From positions 7,150,668-7,214,667 of the forward strand of contig SMSO01000032.1 in the NCBI GenBank assembly GCA_004764695.1: DNA of 64,000 bases, in the 5' to 3' direction. Position 1 is the stretch's first letter, and each line of letters starts with the position of its first letter. Below, piece after piece: positions 54,423 through 63,881 of the stretch. Origin of the DNA: Schizochytrium sp. TIO01 (Eukaryota > Sar > Bigyra > Thraustochytrida > Thraustochytriidae). The notes under the pieces were generated by a model, which was given only the letters and a program-made list of their open reading frames with translations, ran no database searches and was not told the DNA's origin. A program made the position numbers and the translations under genes.

Positions 54423-56273
54423 ATGAATGAAAGCGCTTTGGGCTCCGACGGAGCTTGCTCTGCAAACTGCAACGCCGGGCGTGAGATGAGGGCCACTGCG
54501 TCGGTCTTCGTGCGCAGCCTGCTCCGAGGTGCCAACCCGGCCCCGGCACAGCCACTTCTTCGTTCAAGTGTTGTCTCGCGCTCCGTAATCTTGTCTTCTG
54601 CACCACCACCACCACCACCAGCATCCTCCGGATCATCCTCTAGAGCGTCTTCATCTTCTACTAAAACGTCCCCAACGTGGGCGTATCCTCCAACTTCAAC
54701 TTCTTCAACTGCAATGCAGGCTGATTCCAGCGAAGGCAACTCGTCTTCCCCACAGCGAGGAGATGCAGGTGTCCAGGATGCAGGGGCAGCGCAAAAGCTA
54801 GGGCAAGACAAGGTTGATGCTCGTGGAGCACCAGAAAACTCTGGTGAATCTGATGAGGCAATTATGGCACGTGGTATTTCTGATAAAGATCTCAACGAGA
54901 ACTTAGATGAGGGCAACCCTGACAAGAAAGTTTTGGTGATTGTTGGCGCAACAGGCGTAGGAAAGTCAAAGTTGGGCGTAGAGCTTGCACTGAAGCTGGG
55001 CGGCGAGGTGGTGAACACCGACGCGGTGCAGATGTACAGGGGCTTGGACATTTCGTCCGCAAAACTGACAAAAGAGGAAATGGAGGGCGTTCCACACCAT
55101 GTGATCAATATCCTTGACCACAACCAGTATTGGACTGTCAAAGACTACCGCAATTATACTCTGCCGATTATTGAGGATATTATTGCACGTGGAAAACTCC
55201 CAATTCTTGTGGGAGGCACACTGTATTACCTGCAAAGCCTCTTGTGGCCGGCCTTGCTTGACGCAAGTAACAATGCTGATGACAACGGAGAGGAAGGGGA
55301 CGAGGAAGTTAAGATCCCTGATGGACTAACCCCACACCAATATCTGCAGCAGCTGGACCCGGAACGCGCAGACCACTTGCACCCACGCGACGAGCGGAAA
55401 GTATTGAGGAGCATTCACATCACCGTTACTTCTGGTCGGCCACACTCAGAAATCTTGAAAGAACTTAAAGAAAGCGGTATTCAAGACCAACTCCGATTCC
55501 GCACTTCGATTTTGTGGCTTCAATGCAAGAGGCACGTCCACAAGGACCGCATTGACAGGCGCGTTGAAGATATGCTCCAGCGTGGAGTTGTTGAGGAGGC
55601 CGTTCAATATATTGAAGAGCATAACTTGACAGACAAACTAATGGCGAATGACCCGTCACTCCAACATGGACAGTTTCAGGCGATCGGGTTCAAAGAGTTC
55701 CTCCCGTTTTTGCGTGCGTCGAAGAATCCAACAATGGATCCCATCAAGTTGAAGGAAATCAAACAGGAATGTATGAGTCTTCTTCAACTCCATCACATGC
55801 AATACAGCAAATACCAAACGAAATGGATCAACAAACGTCTTTTGCCACGAAATGCCCCGGTTTTTGGTCTTCCTACAGATCGCTACGAACAGGATCCAAG
55901 TAGCTGGAAAACGGATGTATTAGATCCTTCATTGAAAATCTGCGAATGGCTCATGTCCTCGAAGTCACTAGCCAATACAGAACCTGAAGGTATCTCAAAG
56001 TTGAACAAGACTATTGACTCTCAACAACTTACAACCCACTACTGCAAGGCATGTCATGTTACAATCGTTGGAGATACGCCCTGGAAGAGCCACCTTGGGA
56101 GCCATCGCCATCGGAGGCGAACACGAGACCAAAATAAGCGAAAGAGTACCTGCAGTGAATTCGCGGAACTCGTCCAAGCGGAACTCCAGCGGGAACAGAA
56201 CGGTGGGGAAGCACCCAAATCTCCTTCTTCTCCAAGTCGCAAGAAGACCCCTCAGACGAAGGATCAGGACTAA
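54423..56273 (+). CDS. TRIT1: tRNA dimethylallyltransferase (TRIT1/MOD5 type)
   Basis: The 616-residue enzyme adds isopentenyl to A37 of tRNAs reading UNN codons (i6A37). Residues 1-165 are a Ser/Pro/Ala-rich extension. The catalytic core has the P-loop GATGVGKS (175-182), VNTDAVQMYRGLDI with the substrate-binding Asp (197-210), HHVINILD (225-232), and VGGTLYYLQSLLW (263-275). Downstream come RFRTSILWLQC, the DRR..ML..G motif and QAIGFKEF. The C-terminal C2H2 zinc finger (HYCKACHVTIVGDTPWKSHLGSHRH) is the matrin-like finger of eukaryotic enzymes. Three in-frame ATGs are plausible starts: 54423, 54486 (MRATASVFVRSLLRG, mitochondrial-like), and 54714, after the presequence. That pattern would allow mitochondrial and cytosolic forms, as in yeast MOD5. 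The first ATG is annotated. Confidence 0.93.
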   Translation: MNESALGSDGACSANCNAGREMRATASVFVRSLLRGANPAPAQPLLRSSVVSRSVILSSAPPPPPPASSGSSSRASSSSTKTSPTWAYPPTSTSSTAMQADSSEGNSSSPQRGDAGVQDAGAAQKLGQDKVDARGAPENSGESDEAIMARGISDKDLNENLDEGNPDKKVLVIVGATGVGKSKLGVELALKLGGEVVNTDAVQMYRGLDISSAKLTKEEMEGVPHHVINILDHNQYWTVKDYRNYTLPIIEDIIARGKLPILVGGTLYYLQSLLWPALLDASNNADDNGEEGDEEVKIPDGLTPHQYLQQLDPERADHLHPRDERKVLRSIHITVTSGRPHSEILKELKESGIQDQLRFRTSILWLQCKRHVHKDRIDRRVEDMLQRGVVEEAVQYIEEHNLTDKLMANDPSLQHGQFQAIGFKEFLPFLRASKNPTMDPIKLKEIKQECMSLLQLHHMQYSKYQTKWINKRLLPRNAPVFGLPTDRYEQDPSSWKTDVLDPSLKICEWLMSSKSLANTEPEGISKLNKTIDSQQLTTHYCKACHVTIVGDTPWKSHLGSHRHRRRTRDQNKRKSTCSEFAELVQAELQREQNGGEAPKSPSSPSRKKTPQTKDQD

Positions 56274-56775
56274 TGTTAATGCTAATGAAGTAGGCACTGG
56301 ACATTTGATGCACAAGCAATTCGCTTGATCGGTGGACGTAGTAAATGCTACTATTCTCCGATTGTGACCCAAATCACCTTGTGTACAAATCATGCACACA
56401 AACATACACATGTAAATTCTGTTTGAAAAATTATCATCAGAAGAAAACGAAACGCGCAACGTAGCTTGCTAAACTTTTACCCTTGCCTCAGCGGCATTGC
56501 TCTTATGGCCTCTAGCGAGTTTGAGAATAACTATCAATAAAGACAATCAACATTTATTAAATTCCTAATAACAGTACTCATGGGGTGATGCAATCACAGT
56601 GAGTGATTTCTAGTTGAGATTTGCTTCTTGAAAAAAAAACACGAGTAAAACATAGACACATAACGAAAGGAGTAGGTGTTGAGAGGCACACCTTCAGAAC
56701 CATAGTCTTAACATGAAAGAAAAGGAAGCCCTGACTTCCCATACTGGCAAGAGTCAAGCATGGGGACTCTCGTAC
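56274..56775. other. Spacer between convergent genes
   Basis: The 3' flanks of the tRNA dimethylallyltransferase and SPATA17-like genes. AATAAA-like words occur but no further feature is recognised. Confidence 0.6.
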
Positions 56776-57750
56776 TTAGGGACATGGCTCGTACTCGTCT
56801 GCAATTTCATCAAACAGCTGGTTCTTGGGTAATGCTGTCTGAAAGTTTGGTTGTCCCAATGGAAGTTTACCACCGCGCATGGTTGTCTTTATTCTCCATG
56901 CATCAATAAATTCTGTGCCATTGCTTACGCTAGATTCGGGCCGTTGCTTTGACATCAAGCCCTTACCTCCTGCTAGAAAGTTGCGTTCAGATATTCTCAT
57001 TGTTCGTGAACGTCGTGACTCTGCCCTCTCTGCATCCCGGCATACGTCATACTCAGATGTTGCCTGAACGCTCTTGCGAACTCGTCGCCTCTGCTCACGA
57101 GGCAAGCGAAGACCATCTTGGCGCAAGACCTCTGTAGTGTAATTTCGTAAGTGCTCTTCCACGGGAACTCCAAATGCTGTAGGTGGTCCATCCAAGGCAA
57201 ATGGCGGATTGTAGACTCCGGGCCGGGATTTTGTTGACAAGAGATGATGCAGCTTTTGTGCTACCTTTTTGAATTCGTCTTGCATCTCACGTAGCTTGCG
57301 CTCCTGCTCCTCCTGAGCGGCGCGCTCCCGATTTGCTGCGAGCTGAAGTCGCAGTTCGCTACTTTTAGCAAGGATATTTGCAATGTATGCCTTTCGCGCT
57401 CTGAAATCATGCTTGTATTTCCGACTGTAGAAGCCACGAAACACGTGCTGAATTACAGATGCTTGATAGTGAAACATGCATTGTAAAGCTTGCTCTTCAA
57501 GAGCTTGTGCAAGTCGCTCACATTCTCTACGGCCACAATGACCTCGAAATACACGGGAGATCTGTTTACAGGCATATCGCTTGAGTTTGTATTGCTGGTA
57601 AGCAAAGTGCCGTCGCATCTGTCGCTGAATAAGCACAGTTGCTCCAAGTTCCTCTTCATAAGCGTCGTTGCGGTCTTGTAGAGCCCGTGCTACTGCGCTG
57701 GATACTGAAGACTCTGCAATTTGGCGTAGATGCAAGAAAAGGTCTGCCAT
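56776..57750 (-). CDS. SPATA17: SPATA17-like IQ-motif protein (cilium-associated)
   Basis: This 324-residue protein has three IQ-type helices in its first 125 residues: ATVLIQRQMRRHFAYQQYK, ACKQISRVFRGHCGRRE and QASVIQHVFRGFYSRKY. A charged helix (about 135-170; RAAQEEQERKLREMQDEF) follows, then KLHHLLSTKSRPGVYNPPF (about 174-192), which closely resembles KMHYLLSTKQIPGIYNSPF of vertebrate SPATA17. The C-terminal FQTALPKNQLFDEI matches the SPATA17 ending FQTVLPSFELF. SPATA17 is found in organisms with motile cilia and binds calmodulin-type light chains through IQ motifs. Its presence supports a flagellate life stage. ATG at 57750 is the first in frame. It lies convergent to TRIT1 and upstream of the WD40 gene's 3' end. 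Confidence 0.85.
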   Translation of the reverse strand: MADLFLHLRQIAESSVSSAVARALQDRNDAYEEELGATVLIQRQMRRHFAYQQYKLKRYACKQISRVFRGHCGRRECERLAQALEEQALQCMFHYQASVIQHVFRGFYSRKYKHDFRARKAYIANILAKSSELRLQLAANRERAAQEEQERKLREMQDEFKKVAQKLHHLLSTKSRPGVYNPPFALDGPPTAFGVPVEEHLRNYTTEVLRQDGLRLPREQRRRVRKSVQATSEYDVCRDAERAESRRSRTMRISERNFLAGGKGLMSKQRPESSVSNGTEFIDAWRIKTTMRGGKLPLGQPNFQTALPKNQLFDEIADEYEPCP

Positions 57751-58496
57751 TTTGCCCTAAGTTTAAGTGTTGTGAGCTCACTCCTTTGTGTGTTGACGCG
57801 CAAGTGCAACAGCCACTGCCCTGGTCTTTGTTGCAGCTGTCTTTATGCTCTTGCACTAACGTGGCCAAAACTGACACAAAGGGGTCTCGTGTAAAGAGAG
57901 AAGAATAAGGAGTGGACTACTCCTTCAGGGTTGCGAGTCTTCTCGCGTCACTGGGAGTTCCCTGTAGCCCCAATAGCGCAAGGGTGACTTCCGATCGCGC
58001 AGCTTCAGCAAGCTGCGCTCGGCTGACCTTGCTATGCGAACTCGCACCCGCACGAGCTGTGCTCTGTGCTTTGTGATTCCCATTCAGTTTTCACGTGCTA
58101 ATAGTAAACTGGGAGAAAGGTCCGTTGACAGAAACGTGCTTCCCAGCAGGAAAGAACAGAAAAAAAAAGTACCAATACACATATGCATGAAACATGAAGA
58201 CATGAGGGAGGCAGGTGTGCACGGTAGAGAACGTACTCTAGCGAGAACGCCTTCGCGCTGCGCTTATACTGTAAGATTGGGCCCAACCTTTAATTTAGGC
58301 CAAAGTCATTTTGGGGCATCAAAATGGCAACAGGAGGATACAAACACAAAGAAAGATGCTTTGCAAAATTATATTATCAGATCTTAAAAAAGATCTGATA
58401 ATTTATTGGCTTTTTTAAATTCGGCCAAGTAAAACCTTGTACCATCTAGATTTCGCGTGAATCATAAATCAAGTGTAATCATCAGCTTCTTCGGGC
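57751..58496. other. Spacer between SPATA17-like and WD40 genes
   Basis: The probable SPATA17-like promoter and the WD40 3' flank. A perfect 13-bp hairpin lies at 58373-58402 (listed). A 117-codon plus-strand frame at 58034-58387 has no motif and is not called. Confidence 0.55.
58373..58402. repeat. Perfect 13-bp hairpin downstream of the WD40 gene
   Basis: The arms ATTATCAGATCTT and AAGATCTGATAAT are separated by AAAA. It sits about 95 bp past the WD40 stop codon on the minus strand, probably within the 3' UTR. An RNA stem or a small insertion remnant are both possible. Confidence 0.8.
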
Positions 58497-60173
58497 TCAG
58501 CTCTTGACACGCTTCAACAACTTATCTTTGGGTTTTGATGGGCTTGTAAAAATTATGCGGCCATCTGAACCGCATGAAATAATTGTACTAGAATAAGCGT
58601 TTGATGGACAGCTGATAAAAGCGACCCTGTAGGCGCAACCTTCATGCAGTTTGTAATCAATCGAATCTGTAAGGAGAAGTGAGGAAATACGCACGCTTCC
58701 ATCAAAACCACAACTAGCAAGTGCTGCATGTGAGGATGACATCAGTTCTCGTTCTGATCGAGTCGAAGATGAGCAAAATTGCAGGTCCATTATCCAAGTG
58801 CGATGAGCTTGAATCTTACGGACACAAATTCCATTTTGCACATTAAGAATAGCTAAAATACCTGACTTGAAACCTGCAACAAGGACTTCTTGGGGTGAAG
58901 TCCCAGATGCTTCAAATGTGCATGTTGCCATAGCTGTTACCTCTGAACCCATATCGATTTCGTGCCTTTGTGCCAAAGGCTGGGTAGGTTCTCCTGGCAT
59001 ATTCAAATAAGTAGATAATTCATATATTTTCACCGTTCCATTTTTACACCCTACACAAAGAAAATCTTCGGATAAGGTGAGCTCTATGCGAGTCACAAAG
59101 TTACCAATCTGGTCAGCAAAAACAGGACAAGGATCGCCGGAATTCGATTGATCTGAAACTTTATTGATTTCATTCTCAGGAGAAAGTTTTGTGCGATCCC
59201 AGATGCGGTAACCTCCGTCAGGACTAACAGCAATAATCGCTTGATTCCAGCGTGAAGCTAATCTCAATTGAGAAACACCTCCAAAGTGTCCTTTTAAGAT
59301 TGCTTTGCAAGTAAAGTTTGTGAGATTCCATACTCGAACGGACCCGTCTACTGATGCAGAAATGAGTTCACTTGCACGATAAACGCACGCGATCTGAGAT
59401 ATCGGTCGGGAGTGTCCTTGAAGGGTAGCAACAACTTCAAGACAAGGGATTGCAGACGATGCACCAGATCTAGTTTCATATATTTGCTGAGAAATGGGCT
59501 TTGTCCACACCCGCAGAGTGCAGTCGTCCGAAGCGGTAGCAAAACGTTGAGCACCTAGTGCACAAGACTGGGTTATCCCAGCTCGATGACCCCAACAAAG
59601 TCCCTCAATACCTGTTTCCTTACCATTCTCACTAATGCGACGCAAGACTCCAACGCCGCCATCACAACCGGTAAATAAAAACGATGGCCATAGCAAAACC
59701 AGGCAGCGGACAGGATGTTTATGAATAAATTTCTGTGGAGGTTTCTTTGGTGCTGTGATGCTATCGGCTGCAGATTTTGCATAGCGTGAACGCCAGTAAT
59801 CCGCATCACATGCTGCCCCTCCAATGAGATATTGTGACATATCATTATAATTGACTCGGACTGATATGTTCCATCCATTGCGAGCAGATTGGACAAGTTC
59901 CGCAGTGTTGGCATTACCCACACCTTCACGATTGCTCTCACGAGATTGATTGTTCTCATTCTCTGCATTCACGTTCTTTGCCGTGCGAGCTGATTGTGAA
60001 GATCTTTGTGAAGATCTCGAAAGATCTCCTTCCTTTTGCAGAATGTGGCGTCCGGGCTTCTTGAATTCTTGAGTTCCAACTCGGCCAATTTTTAAGCGTG
60101 GCACGATACTCCCTCCGCTGCCTCTCGGTTGTGGTGGTCTCGGTCGCAGCGTCTGAGACACAGGTTCTTGCAT
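58497..60173 (-). CDS. WD40-repeat protein
   Basis: A 558-residue protein with a disordered, Arg/Pro-rich first 110 residues and a probable eight-bladed propeller. Blades by eye are about 152-180, 195-224 (GHRAGITQSCALG, TLRVWTK), 252-283 (GHSRPISQI, SVRVWNL), 294-327 (GHFGGVSQL, GYRIWDR), 360-385 (TVKIYEL), 412-445, 455-498 (AHRTWIMDL, DGSVRIS) and 505-548. The propeller is a generic protein-binding platform, so the partner cannot be told from sequence. Adjacent SPATA17-like and IQ/WW genes make a ciliary role conceivable, but position alone is weak evidence in a eukaryote. ATG at 60173. Confidence 0.85.
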   Translation of the reverse strand: MQEPVSQTLRPRPPQPRGSGGSIVPRLKIGRVGTQEFKKPGRHILQKEGDLSRSSQRSSQSARTAKNVNAENENNQSRESNREGVGNANTAELVQSARNGWNISVRVNYNDMSQYLIGGAACDADYWRSRYAKSAADSITAPKKPPQKFIHKHPVRCLVLLWPSFLFTGCDGGVGVLRRISENGKETGIEGLCWGHRAGITQSCALGAQRFATASDDCTLRVWTKPISQQIYETRSGASSAIPCLEVVATLQGHSRPISQIACVYRASELISASVDGSVRVWNLTNFTCKAILKGHFGGVSQLRLASRWNQAIIAVSPDGGYRIWDRTKLSPENEINKVSDQSNSGDPCPVFADQIGNFVTRIELTLSEDFLCVGCKNGTVKIYELSTYLNMPGEPTQPLAQRHEIDMGSEVTAMATCTFEASGTSPQEVLVAGFKSGILAILNVQNGICVRKIQAHRTWIMDLQFCSSSTRSERELMSSSHAALASCGFDGSVRISSLLLTDSIDYKLHEGCAYRVAFISCPSNAYSSTIISCGSDGRIIFTSPSKPKDKLLKRVKS

Positions 60174-61480
60174 GATGTGTGATCTTGGGAGAATCGTGAC
60201 ATAAAGTAGTGCAACTCAAAGTTACCCAGGTACCCGAGAAATTCAAAGCTACAAAATGCAATATATTGTAATGTGTCTGATCTGGTCAGATGCCACCAGT
60301 GGAGTTTCTGTACGATTCTATTGAATTTATACGAAATTATCTTCTCTGTAAATGATAGCAATTCTTCGAATTAGGTGCAAGCTCTCTGGTTTAAAGAGTG
60401 TGTCGTACCTCCCTTTGCACGCGCAAACCAAGGCACGGTGTTTCTTCACACTGGGTAGGAAGTATCTGCAGCCTCTCGATTCTCCAGTTCTTCAAGATTA
60501 CCAACTCTTGCGCCTGATTGTAATGGCTTTCTTCGTCCTTCGTTCCTGAATCTTATAATACCAGAAATCAATGAAATGATTGAAGCTACCTATTTAATAA
60601 AATGCACAGAACTTCAGGTTCCAAGTACCTACACTACCTACAGCAGCCACAGCCACAGCCACACCTGTGTCCTCAAGCGTAGAACTTCACGACAGAGTCA
60701 AGAGCAATGAGGACGCCAGTTTGTTCTCCACAACCTCGCCTGGGTGGCCACCGTTGATCCTCTTGGATGCCTGCCTGCAATCTTGAACCACCTTGTCATG
60801 GGAACGCCGCCATTGCACACCAGCATTAATCGCACCCTTTGTTACATTTGTCATTGGCTCGAAGCGCTTACACATCCCCGGTGTCTCTCTTCCTACAATA
60901 CTAGCTAGGTAGGTACCCTCCTAGGTGCTTCCTACTCGACACATCTAGGAACCCCAACCAGCCGGCGAAATGCATGACACGTGAACTTGGGGGTTACTCT
61001 GTACGTCCTTCCTCTCTTTTCCGCACAGCCCCCTTACTCTCTACAGCCGCTAATTTGCCCGATCTTGGCTTACTTTCCCTCCTTACCTCCTTCACGAACT
61101 CCTCAGGTACCCCTTGGAGTGCCTCCGTGCAGAGACGATAGTCTAATGGCTAATGGTTGTCGGGATAACTCGGGGAGATAAGCAGGGGGGCCTCGTGGCA
61201 AGAAATAGCCTGCTGAGAATTGCACCATCGACGGCGGCTTCGGTGTCACCGTCATTGTAAGAGTGGCCTAAGGAGCGCCTAAGGCAGAAAGCGCACAGTA
61301 CTTCGTTTCATCCGCGAGCTCGACGACGCTTCTGCTGCAGGCCTCCTTCGCTCTTGTCGCAGGCATTAGACCTCATGAAATGCAGGGAAACCGATGTCGG
61401 CCTCGACCAGGTGGCTTCGTGCTCCGCGTGAACTACATCGCATCGCACTGTATTGCATTGGACTTCTTTTCTTCACGATG

Positions 61481-61519
61481 CATTGCATTGCATTGCATTG
61501 CATTGCATTGCATTGCATT
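61481..61519. repeat. (CATTG)n pentamer tract
   Basis: About eight perfect copies of a 5-bp unit, with degenerate copies on both sides. Confidence 0.9.
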
Positions 61520-61755
61520 ACATCTCTTCACATTGCATTACAATGTGCCGCGACTTCGAGAAATGCAATGCGAAGGAATGTAATGTACTCTCTTGAAGGT
61601 TTCGAGGTCGCAGGACGTCAGTGTGTTGGCGGCTTAGGTGGGCTCCTTCTAAACTAAATGCAGCCCTTTGGCCTTTGGAGTTGAGTTTGTTGGATTCCAT
61701 GCCATGTGGCTGGATTTGGTGAGATCTCCTTCGCTCGTTTCTTCTTTGTTGAGGC

Positions 61756-61821
61756 TTCTTTCGTCTGTTTCTTTCGTTTGTTTGTTTCTTTTGTTTGTTT
61801 GTTTGTTTCTTTTGTTTGTTT
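61756..61821. repeat. (GTTT)n tract
   Basis: GTTT units with CTTT interruptions in non-coding DNA. Confidence 0.85.
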
Positions 61822-61841
61822 AAAGGTACATGACCATCGTG

Positions 61842-61866
61842 GGTACCTACCTACCTACCTACCTGC
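61842..61866. repeat. (CTAC)n tract
   Basis: Five or six CTAC units begin with GGTACC. The same word recurs in single or double copies in other gaps. Confidence 0.85.
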
Positions 61867-62687
61867 CTATGAGTACGTGTAATCATAGGTAAAAGTTGTT
61901 GATATTTGTTTGTTGACATTACAGAGAAGGAAGAAGGAAATAAAGAGAAAGAATCGATCAATACTTTTCATCATAGTTCGGATCCTCGTTAAATCAAGCG
62001 CAGCAAACCCTCAACGGCCTGCGGAGACTTCGGTAAGTACGCCTGGCTCTTCGAACGAGCTCCTTTGGGCTCTGGCTCGCGGCTGGCGTCGCCAGGGGCG
62101 CTACATGGTGGTGCCTGTCTTGTGCTGCGTGCCGAGGCGTGACCCAACCGTCTCATTCGTTTGCGGGGTCTTGAGGACGAATGGACGAATGAATATCCAT
62201 GCAGCCATTCAAGCTCACGGCGAAATATGACGACCGAAGGAGGCAACTTCTTCGGTGAGGCTCCGAGGGGAGGCTCATGCGACGGGGGGGTTGGATCAGG
62301 GTGTGAGAAATCCTGATGGGTACTTGACTAGATCTGAAGAACACGCGAAATACGAGGTCTGCGAGAACTGGACCCCGTGTGAGTTGGTTCGTGATTGTTT
62401 TATGCCCTGGATTCTTTAGTTAATAGGAAAGATACTCAAGGATACAAAGATCAACCTTGAAATGCCAAGTTACGAGTGCAGGGGAATATTGTGACGGGGG
62501 TGGATGTAGATGCTGCGCTTGAGTATGGTGAACTAACAAAACTAGTAAGCTTGAATTTGTATCGTTCAATGACGAACTATGGGGATTGCTCATCGACCAA
62601 TCCATGCACGGAATTTAAACAACATAGAAGGTTCAAAACTTTTGAGAGTAGCTAGTCTAAGCTAACTTCATTTGATCACTGAATACC

Positions 62688-63881
62688 ATGTTCAAGAAGG
62701 GTGCACAGCGTACCTTTGCCTCGGCGGCCTCGGCCCCGGCGGCGAAGAAGGTCGTCTTTGTTGATGGTGCTCGTATTCCGTTTGCAATGGCTGGCACCAC
62801 ATACAAAGATAAGATCTCCTACGACCTTGCTCGCATCGCAGCTAAGGGTATTGTAGATCGCACTGCCATCGACAAGAATGAAATCGACTATGTTGCCTGG
62901 GGTACTGTCGTTCAGGAAGTGCGCACCAACAACTTGGCTCGTGAGGTCACCCTTGGTGCTGGCCTTCCCCTTGGCATCCCGTCCCACACCATCGGCCAGG
63001 CCTGTATTTCTTCTAACCAGGCTATCTGTACTGGTGCTGAGAAGATTCTTTCTGGCCAAGCCGAGGTCGTTCTTGCTGGTGGCTCTGAGACCTTCTCTGA
63101 TGTCCCCATTCGCTTCTCTAAGCCAGTGCGTGAGCGTCTTCTGGTTGCAAACAAGGCTATGAAGAAGGGTCCCATGGGAATCGTCAAGCTTCTCCGTGGC
63201 CTCAAGCTCAAGGACCTTGCCCCTGAACCTCCCTCGATTATGAACTTTAGCACTGGCGAGGTTATGGGCCACAGCAGTGATCGCCTTGCCTCCCGTTTCG
63301 GTGTAAGCCGCCAGGACCAGGACGAGTTTGCTGTGCTCTCGCACGTTAACGCTGCCAAGGCTCACTCTGAGGGATTCTACAAGGATGAGATCCTGAACGT
63401 TAACGGATCGACCGAGGAGAACTGCATTCGTGGTGATACTACCTTGGAGAAGCTCCAGAAGCTCAAACCTGCGTTTGTCAAGCCTCACGGCTCCCACACC
63501 GCAGGAAATTCATCCCCTCTTACTGATGGTGCTTCTGCATGCCTTATCATGAGTGATGACAAGGCCAAGAGCCTTGGCTACACCCCTCGTTCTCACATCA
63601 AGGGATGGAACTTTGTTGCCGTTGACCCTTTCGAAGAGATGCTTCTTGGGCCTGCTTACGCCATTGCTCGCTTGCTTAAGGCGCACAACCTTACCCTTGC
63701 AGATATCGACGTCTTTGAGATCCACGAGGCCTTCGCTGGCCAGGTGCTGAGCAACCTCACTGCCCTTGAGTCTGATAAGTGGTGCAAGGAGAACCTTGGC
63801 TCTGACAAGATCGGAGCAATTCCCTTTGACAAACTCAATCAGTGGGGTGGATCCCTTTCCATTGGTCACCCCTTCGGTGCT
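62688..63881 (+). CDS. HADHB: Mitochondrial 3-ketoacyl-CoA thiolase (trifunctional enzyme beta subunit), exon 1, 3'-partial
   Basis: The enzyme cleaves 3-ketoacyl-CoA with CoA in the last step of long-chain beta-oxidation. This exon encodes 398 residues. A short basic presequence (MFKKGAQRTFASAAS) is followed by VFVDGARIPFAMAGTTYKD, matching HADHB rather than the generic degradative thiolases. The nucleophile is C106 in QACISSNQA. PIRFSKPVR, FSTGEVMGHSSDRLA, and ANSSPLTDGA-like NSSPLTDGASA follow. H346 lies in EIHEAFAGQ and H394 in SIGHPFGA. The coding sequence stops being thiolase-like exactly at a GTAAGT donor after GGTGCT. The next motif, TG.R, and the second catalytic cysteine must lie on an exon beyond the window. 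The 398-codon length puts the intron in phase 0. Confidence 0.94.

Larger units (their letters stand above)
60174..62687. other. 2.5-kb gene-free region upstream of the thiolase
   Basis: No gene is supported. It holds a (CATTG)n tract (61481-61519), a (GTTT)n tract (61756-61821) and a (CTAC)n tract (61842-61866). GTACC/TAGG words recur near 60621-60640 and 60904-60925. The last few hundred bases should contain the thiolase promoter. Confidence 0.55.

Noticed and set aside
54371-55141. 256-codon minus-strand frame opposite the tRNA dimethylallyltransferase
   Set aside because: It is low-complexity and covers the P-loop region of a clear plus-strand enzyme, so it is a shadow.
62676-63497. 273-codon minus-strand frame opposite the thiolase
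   Set aside because: It mirrors the strongly biased codons of the HADHB exon; the plus strand carries all thiolase motifs and the minus frame has none.
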